Shown: in pieces, positions 30,239-39,063 of the stretch | Layout: every line of letters begins with the position of its first letter | Position numbering within the stretch: the first letter of the stretch is position 1 | Assembly: GCA_026986725.1 (NCBI GenBank) | Contig: JALSOA010000061.1 | Location: 1-40,165, forward strand | DNA length: 40,165 bases | Source of the DNA: Acidobacteriota bacterium | GTDB lineage: Bacteria > Acidobacteriota > Holophagae > Thermotomaculales > Thermotomaculaceae | Direction: 5' to 3' | The notes under the pieces: model-generated | What the model saw: the letters and a program-made list of their open reading frames with translations, nothing else | What the model was told of the DNA's origin: nothing | Database searches by the model: none | Translations under genes and position numbers: made by a program

Positions 30239-31239
30239 TTTTTCACTCCACTGAGTTTTAACAGAGAATTAACATCAAGGGGGTTTACTCCATTTTTCCC
30301 ACCTGATTGAATTATTATCCTGTCAAGTCCTTTAAGTACATCAGCCATTTGCAGCCCGACTATGTTTTTACCCCCCTGACCTGTAAATGCCTTTTCTATC
30401 AGGGCATCTCCCTTTGCTTTTGCGGTTTCTATAAGTTTTTTTGCTTCAGCCTGTTTGATTTTAAGGTAGTTTTCTCCGTCTGCAATAATCTTTTTTGCCT
30501 CTGCGTTTCCCCTTTCTATTTCAACTTTCGCAAGAGCATCTCCAAAACTCTCAGTTTTTTTCATCTCTGCATATTTTTTGGCAACATCTGTTTTTACCCT
30601 GTTTAGAAGTTTCATTTGATCTGCTATCTTTTTTTCTTTTATGGCATTTTCATAGTCGTTTGAGTAAAAGTAATCTCTGATGAGTATGTTAACTGCCTTG
30701 ATACCGTTTGCCTTAAGCCTTGTGTTTAATTCCTCTAATGCTTCTTTTACTTTTCCTTCCCTTATTGAGGGGTGAAAAAAATCCTCTGCTTTCAGTTCCC
30801 CCAATTTTGCCTTTAGCACGCTTATAAATTCTGGTTTGACTTTTTTATCCACATAAGCGTGCCCGAGGGTGGAGAGGGTTTTATAGGCATTGTCAGGGTC
30901 TATTCTGAAGATCAGGGTCGCATCAACATAGACAAAGGTTCCATCACTTGTTTGAACATATATGTTGTGGTCATTCTTTTTTCTTTTGAGATTTTCCGGG
31001 GCAACGAAGTCAAGTTTTTGTACCCTTGTGTTGAAGGTATCAAGTTTTTCTGCAAAGGGGATAATAAAATAGAGTCCAGTTTTCAAAGTCTTTTTGCTTA
31101 TTCCTGTTTTCCCTGTTAAAGGAAGAAGCCTTGTTTTTACCCCAACCTCCCCAACTTGTACTGTTTTCAGGGAGAAAACAGAAAGTATTATTAACATCAC
31201 GAGTACAATGATTGAAAGAACGCAAAAGGCTTTTTTCAT
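30235..31239 (-). CDS. SPFH/prohibitin-family membrane protein (first of a pair)
   Basis: This 334-residue protein has the same plan as its downstream neighbour: an N-terminal membrane span (about 5-25), an SPFH domain (VQVGEVGVKTRLLPLTGK, GLYFIIPFAEKLDTFNTRVQ, VDATLIFRIDPDNAYK, NILIRDYFYSNDYENAIKEK) and an Ala/Lys/Glu-rich helix ending in GQGGKNIVGLQMADVLKGLD. The two have probably arisen by duplication. It starts 1 base after recN with a run of six G as ribosome binding site and overlaps the second SPFH gene by 4 bases. Probable role: a membrane scaffold or regulator of a membrane protease. Confidence 0.85.
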   Translation of the reverse strand: MKKAFCVLSIIVLVMLIILSVFSLKTVQVGEVGVKTRLLPLTGKTGISKKTLKTGLYFIIPFAEKLDTFNTRVQKLDFVAPENLKRKKNDHNIYVQTSDGTFVYVDATLIFRIDPDNAYKTLSTLGHAYVDKKVKPEFISVLKAKLGELKAEDFFHPSIREGKVKEALEELNTRLKANGIKAVNILIRDYFYSNDYENAIKEKKIADQMKLLNRVKTDVAKKYAEMKKTESFGDALAKVEIERGNAEAKKIIADGENYLKIKQAEAKKLIETAKAKGDALIEKAFTGQGGKNIVGLQMADVLKGLDRIIIQSGGKNGVNPLDVNSLLKLSGVKK

Positions 31240-31240
31240 C

Positions 31241-32920
31241 TTACCCCCCTAATAATTCTTCTGCATGTTTTAAAGATGCTTTTGTCAACCTTTCTCCACC
31301 AAGCATTCTTGCTATTTCTTTTATTCTCTGCTCTCTATTTAGTAATTCTACCATTGTTTTTGTCCTATCTTCAAACACAATCTTTTTTACCACAAAGTGG
31401 TTGTCTGCTTTTGACGCTATTTGGGGGAGGTGGGTTACGCACAGTACCTGCCTGTGTTCTGCTATGCTTTTAAGTTTTTCCCCTATGTAAAAGGCTGTCT
31501 CCCCACCTATTCCTGTGTCTATTTCGTCAAATACGGTTAACTTGCTCAGGTTATCGTTTGTCAACACCTTTATAGCAAGCATTACTCTTGAAAGTTCACC
31601 TCCCGATGCTATCTTTGAAAGTGGTCTGGGTTCTTCTCCAATGTTGGGCGAGAAGTAAAGCTCTCCGTAGTCCATTCCCGATGGAGAGGGGGTGAGGGTT
31701 AAGAGTTCTTCTTCTTTTTTAGAAAAGAGATGATTGTTTATTCTAAATTCAATTTTTACATTTTTCATTGCAAGTTGTTTAAGTTCCTTTTCAAGTTGCT
31801 TTTCAAAGTTTTTTGCCGTTCTTTCCCTTTTTTTACTCAATTTTTTAGCGCTTTCAATGTAATCCCTTGCTGCAGTTATAACCTTATGTTTTTGTTCTTT
31901 GATTTGAAGGTCAATTTCTTCAAGCATTGCAAGTTCTTTTTCGGCATTTTTAAGAAATTGAATTATCTCTCTGTAGGTTTCTCCATACTTTTTTTTGAGT
32001 TTTTCAATCTGGTATAATCTGTGTTCTATTTCGTCAAGTGAAGATCCTTCTGTCTCAAGGTTAAATGCTATTGACCCGATTTCAAGGTCAAGTTCTTTCA
32101 GGTTTTGTATAAAGTCTTCAAACAAAGGAATGTAATTTTTCAGGTTATTATTGTACTTGCTGAGAGTTTCAATGGATTGAAACAGGGTTTTAAGGTAATG
32201 GTAAAGACCAGGCTGGCTATTGAGTACAGTATTTGCATTTTCTATTGCCTCTTTTATTTTTTCAATGTTTTTAAGAAATATTTTTTTTTCTTCAAGTTCT
32301 TTCTCTTCATTCTCTTTTAAACCAATGTCTTTTATCTCTTTAATCTGAAATTTTAGCATATCAATTCTTTGATTTTTTTCTCTCTCGTCAATGGAGAGTT
32401 TTTTTAATTCCGCCTGTTCTTTTTTCAGTTTTTCTGCTTTGCTTTTTACCTCTCCAAGTAAATCATGGTGATTTCCGTAAATGTCAAGGTATGTGAGATG
32501 ATTTTCAGCATTTAGAAGCAGGATTTGGTCATTTTGGGAGTGAATCTCAACGAGGCTTTTACCTATGGTTTCAAGCAGGGCAAGGGTTGATGGCTGATCG
32601 TTTAAGAAAACCCGGTTTTTACCGTTTTTCAATATAACCCTTTTGACATTTAAAGAGGTATTAAAGTCAATGTGGTTTTCTTTTAGAATTTGCCTGGTTT
32701 CGTCAGGTAGTTCTTCAAATATTCCCTCAACCACCGCCCTTTCTTCTCCCGTACGTATCAGCTCTCTGTATGCTCTTGTGCCGGATAGAAGCCCTATCGC
32801 ATCCACAATTATGGATTTCCCTGCTCCTGTTTCCCCTGTTAAAACGGTAAATCCATTTTTCAGTTCAATTGATACATCATCTGCAATGGCAAGGTTTTTA
32901 ATTCTTAAATAAGCAAGCAT
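31241..32920 (-). CDS. recN: DNA repair protein RecN
   Basis: This 559-residue SMC-like ATPase takes part in double-strand break repair. The N-terminal head has MLAYLRIKNLAIADDVSIEL and Walker A GETGAGKS (29-36). A long coiled coil occupies about 150-370. The C-terminal head has the ABC signature ASGGELSRVMLAIKVL and Walker B TVFDEIDTGIGGETA, followed by CVTHLPQIA. I chose the start at 32920 because RecN proteins begin at this MLxxLxIKNxA segment and GGTGGGGGAAT precedes it; an in-frame ATG at 32950 lies inside the upstream gene. It starts 1 base after the histidine kinase gene. Confidence 0.95.
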   Translation of the reverse strand: MLAYLRIKNLAIADDVSIELKNGFTVLTGETGAGKSIIVDAIGLLSGTRAYRELIRTGEERAVVEGIFEELPDETRQILKENHIDFNTSLNVKRVILKNGKNRVFLNDQPSTLALLETIGKSLVEIHSQNDQILLLNAENHLTYLDIYGNHHDLLGEVKSKAEKLKKEQAELKKLSIDEREKNQRIDMLKFQIKEIKDIGLKENEEKELEEKKIFLKNIEKIKEAIENANTVLNSQPGLYHYLKTLFQSIETLSKYNNNLKNYIPLFEDFIQNLKELDLEIGSIAFNLETEGSSLDEIEHRLYQIEKLKKKYGETYREIIQFLKNAEKELAMLEEIDLQIKEQKHKVITAARDYIESAKKLSKKRERTAKNFEKQLEKELKQLAMKNVKIEFRINNHLFSKKEEELLTLTPSPSGMDYGELYFSPNIGEEPRPLSKIASGGELSRVMLAIKVLTNDNLSKLTVFDEIDTGIGGETAFYIGEKLKSIAEHRQVLCVTHLPQIASKADNHFVVKKIVFEDRTKTMVELLNREQRIKEIARMLGGERLTKASLKHAEELLGG

Positions 32921-32921
32921 A

Positions 32922-34361
32922 CTATTCCCCCACCGGAAAGCAAAGGGCAATTGTTGTTCCTTTACCCTCTTCAGAGGTTACCTTTATCTGTCCACCGTGT
33001 TCTTTCATTATCTGGTAAGTTATGTGCATACCAAGTCCGCTTCCAGACATCTTTGTGGTATAAAATGGCTCGAATATTTTGTCAATTTTGTCTGAAGGTA
33101 TACCGCAACCGTTGTCTTTTATGTATAGGCACACCATTTTTTTCTCTTTGTAGTACCTTGAAAAGATCTCTATTTTACCGTTACTTCCAATGGCCTCCAT
33201 TGCATTTTTGATTATATTCAATATTGCCCTTCTTGCCTGATTGTAATCCAGAAGAATTGCTGGTATGTTGTTTTTATGATGAATAAATTTTATTCTTGCA
33301 GTAATGAGAGAGTTTTTCAGGAATTTGTGGATGTCTTCAACAATTGAGTGTATGTTTATCTTCTTTTTATTTAATGCAGGCATTCTTACAAAGGATAGAT
33401 AATCGTCTGTAATGTTATTTATATGGTTCACTTCAGAGTTTATTGTTTTAAGAAGTGATAGTATCTCTCTTTTTTTAATAGAGGGCATTTCTATTTCTTC
33501 AATCTCTTCTTCCAGAAGTTCAAGGTTTAAAGATATTGAGGCAAGTGGATTTCTTATTTCGTGTGCAACCTGAGATGCCATTTTGCCAACTATGGATAGC
33601 CTTTCGGATTGTATTAATTTTTGCTGTAATTTTTCCTGCTCTGTTATGTCCCTCACTATGGCAGAGAAACCAAATATCCTTCCTTCACCGTCTTTTATTG
33701 CTGTTCTTGTTATGTTTACTTTTATTATTGTCCCGTCTTTTCTTTTTCTTTCGGTTATGTAATTTTTGAGATAGCCCTTTTTTAATGCCTCTTTTATTAT
33801 TCTGTCTGCCTCTTTTTGCTCTTTTAAGTGTTCTGGAATGAGAATGTTTATGTGTTTTCCCAAAACCTCTTCTGCTTTGTATCCGTATATCTCTTCTGCC
33901 CCCCTGTTCCAGAGGAATATCCTGTTTTCAAGAGTTATGCCTAAAATGGCGTCAGCAGAGTCATTCAATATGTTTTTAAGGTAAAGGGTTGTCTCTTTTG
34001 CCTTTTCTTCCAGCATTTTCTTTGTTGTTACATCTTTGAAGAATATTAGAAATCCATTGTTGTCAAAGTATGGCGTTATGCTTATATCAACCCAGATGTT
34101 TTTGATTTCTTCACTGATTATTCTGGTTTCATAACTTTCTATTCCTTCAGGTTTTTTCTCAAGCATTTTTATTATTTCTTTAAATTCTTTTTTACCTTTT
34201 TTCAGTATTTCCCAGACAAAGGTGGGTATGGAGTTGTTGTCTTTTATTCCCGTTATCTCTTTTGCCTTTTTATTTAAGTATCTAATCTTTCCGTTTTCGT
34301 CTGTTTCTATTATGCCTATGTTTGTGTTTTCAAGTATCTTTTTAAATTTATTTGAGTGCAT
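32922..34361 (-). CDS. Soluble PAS-PAS sensor histidine kinase, NtrB-like
   Basis: This 479-residue protein has no membrane span. It contains PAS 1 (about 1-115), PAS 2 with a PAC tail (about 125-242, NRIFLWNRGAEEIYGYKAEE and RKRKDGTIIKVNITR), a HisKA domain with phospho-acceptor His267 in SQVAHEIRNPLASIS, and an HATPase with N box NIIKNAMEAIG, G1 DNGCGIPSDK, F box FEPFYTTK and G2 GSGLGMHIT. The type is that of NtrB/AtoS-like kinases that often signal to sigma-54 activators. There is no response regulator next to it, so it is an orphan in this window. It overlaps the polysaccharide deacetylase-like gene by 14 bases and is followed by recN after 1 base. The signal it senses is unknown. Confidence 0.9.
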   Translation of the reverse strand: MHSNKFKKILENTNIGIIETDENGKIRYLNKKAKEITGIKDNNSIPTFVWEILKKGKKEFKEIIKMLEKKPEGIESYETRIISEEIKNIWVDISITPYFDNNGFLIFFKDVTTKKMLEEKAKETTLYLKNILNDSADAILGITLENRIFLWNRGAEEIYGYKAEEVLGKHINILIPEHLKEQKEADRIIKEALKKGYLKNYITERKRKDGTIIKVNITRTAIKDGEGRIFGFSAIVRDITEQEKLQQKLIQSERLSIVGKMASQVAHEIRNPLASISLNLELLEEEIEEIEMPSIKKREILSLLKTINSEVNHINNITDDYLSFVRMPALNKKKINIHSIVEDIHKFLKNSLITARIKFIHHKNNIPAILLDYNQARRAILNIIKNAMEAIGSNGKIEIFSRYYKEKKMVCLYIKDNGCGIPSDKIDKIFEPFYTTKMSGSGLGMHITYQIMKEHGGQIKVTSEEGKGTTIALCFPVGE

Positions 34362-35532
34362 TGTAGATGTCCCTCACAAAGACAAAGTTTACCTTTTTGT
34401 CAAGAAGAGGCATTTCAATTGACAGTGTTTTTATTGTTGTGGGGTAATTGTGCCCGATTGCTATTGCATATCCATGCCTGTACGCTTTTTTTACCGCTTC
34501 TTCAAGTTGCTTTTTTATTTGTGAAGGTTCAATTATATTGTCAAGGAATACATCCCTTGATAATACCTTTATATTAAGTCTTTTAGCCTCTTCAGGCACC
34601 ACTGTTTTTGGGGTTGTTCTTGAGTCTATAAAGAATTTATTGTGATTGTGTGCATAAGATAGTATTACCCTTACTGCAAATCTTGATTGTGTTACGGCAG
34701 AGCCCATGTGATTATTAAACCCCTTTGCAAACGCAATGTTTGAAAATGCTTTTAAGAGTTTTTCAACTATCTCTTTTTTTCCATCGGTGATCATTATTGC
34801 TCCGGGGCCGGGGTCAGCTTTCGGGTAACTTACAGGTTGCATTGGCATGTGAAGAATTACCTGATAACCTTTTCCATGGGCCAAAAATGAACACTTTTTT
34901 GAGTATCTTCTAAATGGCAATATTGCAAATGTTATTGGATATGGTATCTGAATTGCCTTTTTAAATGCTTCCATGTGGCCTATTCCGCAATCATCAATTA
35001 TTATTGCAAGCAGAGGTTGGCCTTTTACCTTTATCTCCGGTTTCCCTGTTAAAGTTGTTTTTCCTTCTTTTATTGGCTCTTCGTACTGGTATTGTGGCTC
35101 TTTTTTCACTGTTTTTGTCTTTTTTCTTTTCTGTGCTTTTTCAGGGATTATTAAGAGTTTTACAATTTCATTGCCTGTGTCAATTTTAATAAGGGTTTTG
35201 CTTCCTGCATTTATTTCTTTTACATGAAATCTCTTTTTTAATTTTGTTTCTATGATCTGTTTGAACCGTGCCTTTTTGTTTACAGGGATGCTTACTCTGA
35301 AAAGGAGGTTTCCCTTTTCGTCAAAATCTTTTTGTATTTTTACTTTTTTCCCGTTGGTGGTTTGTTTGCAGGTGGTTATTATGGTTTTTTCAATGTCTAT
35401 GCCATTTGTCCTGTTGAAAAGGTACAGCAAAAATAAACCAATTACAGCAAGTAAAAGAATAGATAAGATCAGTTTTGTCGCTATGTTGGTTTTCTTTTTT
35501 TTTCTTTTAAGCCGCTTTTTTCTGTTTGCCAT
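34348..35532 (-). CDS. Divergent polysaccharide deacetylase (YibQ family)
   Basis: This 394-residue protein has a very basic cytoplasmic start (NRKKRLKRKKKKTN), one membrane span (about 20-38), a linker region, and a C-terminal divergent polysaccharide deacetylase domain (about 180-394) with LLAIIIDDCGIGH, YPITFAILPFRRYSKK, LHMPMQP, FNNHMGSAVT and FFIDSRTTPKT. The DDxG, NxxGS and DSRT motifs are those of the YibQ family, so it may act on peptidoglycan or another envelope glycan in the periplasm. Its substrate is unproven. It follows the S41-like and EnvC-like genes, an order known from other Gram-negatives, and overlaps both neighbours (26 and 14 bases). Confidence 0.87.
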   Translation of the reverse strand: MANRKKRLKRKKKKTNIATKLILSILLLAVIGLFLLYLFNRTNGIDIEKTIITTCKQTTNGKKVKIQKDFDEKGNLLFRVSIPVNKKARFKQIIETKLKKRFHVKEINAGSKTLIKIDTGNEIVKLLIIPEKAQKRKKTKTVKKEPQYQYEEPIKEGKTTLTGKPEIKVKGQPLLAIIIDDCGIGHMEAFKKAIQIPYPITFAILPFRRYSKKCSFLAHGKGYQVILHMPMQPVSYPKADPGPGAIMITDGKKEIVEKLLKAFSNIAFAKGFNNHMGSAVTQSRFAVRVILSYAHNHNKFFIDSRTTPKTVVPEEAKRLNIKVLSRDVFLDNIIEPSQIKKQLEEAVKKAYRHGYAIAIGHNYPTTIKTLSIEMPLLDKKVNFVFVRDIYNALK

Positions 35533-36625
35533 TTGATTTCAATTCCTTAAGGTATTTGCGAATGGTGTTTATTATCTCATCGTCGTCAACAAAACTTCTT
35601 AAATCGGGTAGCAATCCCTTTTTGTTTAAGGGGGTATAAACCTCTGTTGCAATGTTTATGTAGTCTCCGTTTTCAAGTTTAAAAGTGGTGAATTTGTAAG
35701 CCTGTCCTGCAGTCTTTCCACCCACTAATATGATGTTTTTGTTTCCCTTCAGTGTGTTTGCAAAAACCTCTGCAGCATCCATGGTGAGTGAAGAGGTTGC
35801 AATAAAGATAATTTTGTTATCCTCGTACTTTGATTTGATGTTTGAAGTGATCTCTTTTTCTCCGTCTTTAGTCTTTCTTAAAATTGTTACAGGCCTTTTT
35901 TTCAGGTAAGAGGCAAATTGGACCATTTCTCTGTAATTGTCATCGGAAGAGTACCTGATATCAATTACAGGGATGTTGCTGTTCTTTAAGTACTCTTTAA
36001 GCGCTTTAAAGGATTCCTCTGTGAATCCGTAAAGTTTGAACACTTTTTGCCTGTCTATTGTCTCAATCCTGTAACTCACCTCAGGGTACTGTTTGTAGAT
36101 GAATTGTTTTTCAATATCCTTTGAAAAGTCTGATGAGTAAAAGTCTATGGCAACTTTTTCTCCTATTTTTCCATGTAGCATGGCCTCTAATTCGTACAGG
36201 GACATATTGAAAGCCTGCATACTGTTTATCTTTCTTATGATTGTGCCCGGTTTTATCCCCTCTTTGTAGGCTTCACTTTCCGGATTTGAATACACCACCT
36301 GGGCATAGTTCCCCTTTTTGGTCACTTTTATCCCTATGCTTCCCTTCATGTTAAATCTGTCTTTTATCTTGTCCATAAGTTTTGATGGGATATAACTGTT
36401 GTTTTGGTTGAGGCTTTGTACCCCCCCTCTGTATGCTCCAAGTATCAATTTTGATTGGTCAACAGGCTCCACATACTTTGAAATGACTATATCGTACACC
36501 TTTGCAAATATGCGAAACATTTTATATGGATCAGAGTCTTTCCTATTTTTCAGTTTTATGTAAGCAAATACGCTTAAAAAAGCCAAAAGAAAGATTGCAA
36601 TGATTATCCTGGTTTTTTTGTCCAT
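35507..36625 (-). CDS. S41/CtpA-like PDZ protein, apparently catalytically inactive
   Basis: This 372-residue protein has an N-terminal membrane anchor (about 6-23), a PDZ domain (about 90-165, GSIGIKVTKKGNYAQV, GIKPGTIIRKINS) and an S41 peptidase core (about 175-340). Alignment by eye of the nucleophile region (canonical SAxE) puts Asp283 at the catalytic serine, within TMDAAEVFANTL. The catalytic lysine of TFGKG aligns with Gln308 in KTAGQAY. The fold elements VVGxxT, LxxGDYINIATEVYTP and GLLPD are retained. It is probably a scaffold or regulator rather than a protease. It lies 11 bases after the envC-like gene and overlaps the yibQ-like gene by 26 bases. The ribosome binding site is AGGAGGGG. 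Confidence 0.8.
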   Translation of the reverse strand: MDKKTRIIIAIFLLAFLSVFAYIKLKNRKDSDPYKMFRIFAKVYDIVISKYVEPVDQSKLILGAYRGGVQSLNQNNSYIPSKLMDKIKDRFNMKGSIGIKVTKKGNYAQVVYSNPESEAYKEGIKPGTIIRKINSMQAFNMSLYELEAMLHGKIGEKVAIDFYSSDFSKDIEKQFIYKQYPEVSYRIETIDRQKVFKLYGFTEESFKALKEYLKNSNIPVIDIRYSSDDNYREMVQFASYLKKRPVTILRKTKDGEKEITSNIKSKYEDNKIIFIATSSLTMDAAEVFANTLKGNKNIILVGGKTAGQAYKFTTFKLENGDYINIATEVYTPLNKKGLLPDLRSFVDDDEIINTIRKYLKELKSNGKQKKAA

Positions 36626-36636
36626 TGGTTCCCCTC

Positions 36637-37752
36637 CTATCTCTTAATCCATTTTAACGGATTCAATGGCTTTTTATTGTGCCATATTTCAAAATGAAGT
36701 ATGTTTCCCTTTAATGATGCAGTGTTTCCTGCTATGCCGATAATATCCCCCTTTGCAACTATCTGATTGATTTTAACAAAAATTTTATCAAGGTGTGCAT
36801 AAAATGTGTAGTATCCGAATCCATGGTCAATTATTACAAGTTTTCCGTAACTTTTATACCAGTCAGCGTAAACCACCACACCGTCATAGAATGCTTTTAC
36901 CCTTCTTCCTTTTTTTACTTTTAATGTTATGCCATTGTTTTTTACCCTTGCTTTGTACCTGCCTATTCTGTAAGTTCCAAATCTTTCAATAATTCTTCCT
37001 TTTGTGGGGAGGGATAGAAGCCCTTTGAATTTAACCATTGGAATTGCAGATGGGTTTTGTGGTGTCTGTTTTTTTGAAAGGGATTCGATTAGAAGTTTCA
37101 TTAATCTATTCCTTTCTTTTAAAAGCGAGATATACTTTCCCTTTTTTCGTTTAAGGCTTCTGAAGAGTTTTTTCTGATAGATCAATGTTATCCTCAAATC
37201 TTTTCTGTTTTTTTTGATCTGTTTAATGGTGTGGTCAAGTTTTTCCTTTTCTTGTTCTAATTTTTTAACCCTAACACCTTTTTCTTTTCTCAACCTATGT
37301 AGTTGTTTTAGAGCATTTTTGTCTTTTTGGCTCAAATAGGCCAGGGTGTTTAGTTGATAGATATATGTCTCTTCCTTTTCAGGGGAAAGTATCGATTCAA
37401 GGATTGTGTAATCTCCTCTTTTGTATAATTCTTTAATCCTTTTTTTCAGGTATCTTTTTGTGTTCTCTATTTTTTTATCAATTTTTTTTATTTCAGAATT
37501 TAATTTGCTGATAGCTTTCTCAACCTCTCTTTTTTTTAGATTTAGCATTTTTTTCTTTTCTTTAAGGATTTCAATTTTTCTTGATATAAGTTCAATGGTA
37601 TCGTTTACGGATTTTTCCTGTTTTTTCAGCGAATTGTATCTCTGTTCAAGTTCTTTTATGTTTTGTTTCAATGTCAGTAACAGGTTTTCGGAGGAGAAAG
37701 AATAAAATGAAATTAGAAGTATTAAAAGTAAACTTGCTTTTTTCTTAAACAT
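36637..37752 (-). CDS. envC: EnvC-like murein hydrolase activator with degenerate LytM domain
   Basis: This 371-residue exported protein has a signal peptide (1-20), a long coiled coil (about 22-220) and a C-terminal LytM/M23 domain (about 250-371). The zinc ligands of active M23 peptidases are mostly lost: the usual HxGxD motif reads NNGITL, and the HLH motif reads ILHFE, keeping only one histidine. Other M23 features remain, such as GRIIERFGTYRIG, YAHLDKIFVKINQIVAKGD and GIAGNTASLKG. This combination fits EnvC, which activates cell-division amidases instead of cutting peptidoglycan itself. It overlaps the upstream membrane gene by 8 bases. Confidence 0.87.
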   Translation of the reverse strand: MFKKKASLLLILLISFYSFSSENLLLTLKQNIKELEQRYNSLKKQEKSVNDTIELISRKIEILKEKKKMLNLKKREVEKAISKLNSEIKKIDKKIENTKRYLKKRIKELYKRGDYTILESILSPEKEETYIYQLNTLAYLSQKDKNALKQLHRLRKEKGVRVKKLEQEKEKLDHTIKQIKKNRKDLRITLIYQKKLFRSLKRKKGKYISLLKERNRLMKLLIESLSKKQTPQNPSAIPMVKFKGLLSLPTKGRIIERFGTYRIGRYKARVKNNGITLKVKKGRRVKAFYDGVVVYADWYKSYGKLVIIDHGFGYYTFYAHLDKIFVKINQIVAKGDIIGIAGNTASLKGNILHFEIWHNKKPLNPLKWIKR

Positions 37753-38110
37753 GGTTAAGCAGGTTTAATATAAATCGATAAAAGGAGAATATTATTGCTC
37801 CAAGGGAGAGTAAAAGGTAAAGGGTGGCAAGTGATATAGATGTTTTTTTTACTTTTATTGAAGGGGAGATAACTATACCCACAAGGTGTAGCAGGATTGC
37901 CACAGTCCAGAGAAGTACACCCTGGACCGGATTGCTCAAAACCTTTATTATTCCGTAACATACCGATAAAACAGATAATACCCCGAACAAAAAACCGTAA
38001 GTTATTTGAAAAGAATAAAAAAAACCAAGCCCAGGAAAAAAGGTGTTCTGGAAGAATACCTTTTTTTGCCCGGTTGTCATCTTTCTGGTGTCAAGGTTTA
38101 ATATGCTCAT
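37745..38110 (-). CDS. Small multi-span membrane protein of unknown function
   Basis: This 121-residue protein has about four hydrophobic segments (near 25-45, 48-65, 68-86 and 92-115). An N-terminal QNTFFPGLGFFYSFQITYGF stretch recalls the PGxGxxY pattern of small TM2-like membrane proteins. I do not recognise a defined family. It is flanked by the PfkB kinase gene (8-base gap upstream) and the envC-like gene (8-base overlap downstream), and may be a co-translated partner in the envelope group. Function is unknown. Confidence 0.7.
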   Translation of the reverse strand: MSILNLDTRKMTTGQKKVFFQNTFFPGLGFFYSFQITYGFLFGVLSVLSVCYGIIKVLSNPVQGVLLWTVAILLHLVGIVISPSIKVKKTSISLATLYLLLSLGAIIFSFYRFILNLLNHV

Positions 38111-38118
38111 GGCTTCAA

Positions 38119-39018
38119 TTATCTTATGTACCTTCTGAACAGGTTCAGTCTGTTTTCAACCTCTTCAATGGTTAATGTTTTCATTCTTTCAACACTAAAA
38201 TCCTCAATCTGAAAGGAAGAGAGAACTGTTCCTACCTTTAATCCTTCTCTGAATGTGTCAAATGAAAAGTTCCCGAATTTATCAACATAGCCCAGGAATC
38301 CAGCGGCAAATGTGTCCCCTGCCCCTGTTGGGTCAATAACCTTTTCAACAGGGAAGGCAGGAAGCAATGCAAGTTCCTCTTTTGAAAATAGAGAAGCCCC
38401 GTATTCTCCCCTTTTTATGCAGACAAAATCAGGTCCCATTTCAAGCAGTTTCTTGGCAGCTTTTACCACTATCTTTTCACCTGTTAGAAGTTTGGCCTCT
38501 CCATCGTTTACAAATATCAGGTTTACCTTTGAGATTACCTTTAATAGGCTTTCTTTTGTGGTTGTGATCCACAGGTTCATTGTGTCTGCTGCAATGAAAT
38601 TGACCCTGTCTTCAACCTGTGCGATAACTTTTAGTTGAAGTTCAGGGTGTATGTTCCCTAAAAATAGTATGTTTGAATCAAGGTATGATTCAGGTATTAT
38701 AGGGTCAAATTCAGCAAACACATTTAATCTGGTTTCATGTGTTATTGCTTCATTGAGGTTTTCCCCGTACTCCCCTTTCCAGAAAAATGTTTTTCCCTCT
38801 TTTTTGACAAGCCCCTCAATGTTTATGCCCTTTGATTTTAGAAGTTCAATATCCTCTTCTCTGAAATCTTCACCTATTACCCCAACCAGATTTACCTTTG
38901 TAAATAAAGAAGCCCCCATGGAAAAGTGCGTTGCAGAACCCCCAAGTACCCTTTCCCTTTCACCAAATGGCGTTTTTAGTGAATCGTAAGCCACAGAACC
39001 AACAGCAATTATTGACAT
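38119..39018 (-). CDS. PfkB-family (ribokinase-like) kinase
   Basis: This 299-residue protein has the PfkB fold: N-terminal VGSVAYDSLKTPFGE, the glycine-rich LGGSATHFSMGASLFTKV (about 25-42), FVNDGEAKLLTG, CIKRGEYGASLF and the catalytic C-terminal DPTGAGDTFAAGF with the base aspartate in GAGD. It would phosphorylate a sugar, nucleoside or related small molecule with ATP in the cytosol; the substrate is not readable. It is followed after 8 bases by the small membrane gene and preceded by 45 bases after the TPR gene, with AGGGAGTTAACC as ribosome binding site. Confidence 0.9.
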   Translation of the reverse strand: MSIIAVGSVAYDSLKTPFGERERVLGGSATHFSMGASLFTKVNLVGVIGEDFREEDIELLKSKGINIEGLVKKEGKTFFWKGEYGENLNEAITHETRLNVFAEFDPIIPESYLDSNILFLGNIHPELQLKVIAQVEDRVNFIAADTMNLWITTTKESLLKVISKVNLIFVNDGEAKLLTGEKIVVKAAKKLLEMGPDFVCIKRGEYGASLFSKEELALLPAFPVEKVIDPTGAGDTFAAGFLGYVDKFGNFSFDTFREGLKVGTVLSSFQIEDFSVERMKTLTIEEVENRLNLFRRYIR

Positions 39019-39063
39019 GGTTAACTCCCTGACCTTATTCTCAATAATTTTATCAAAAAAAGT

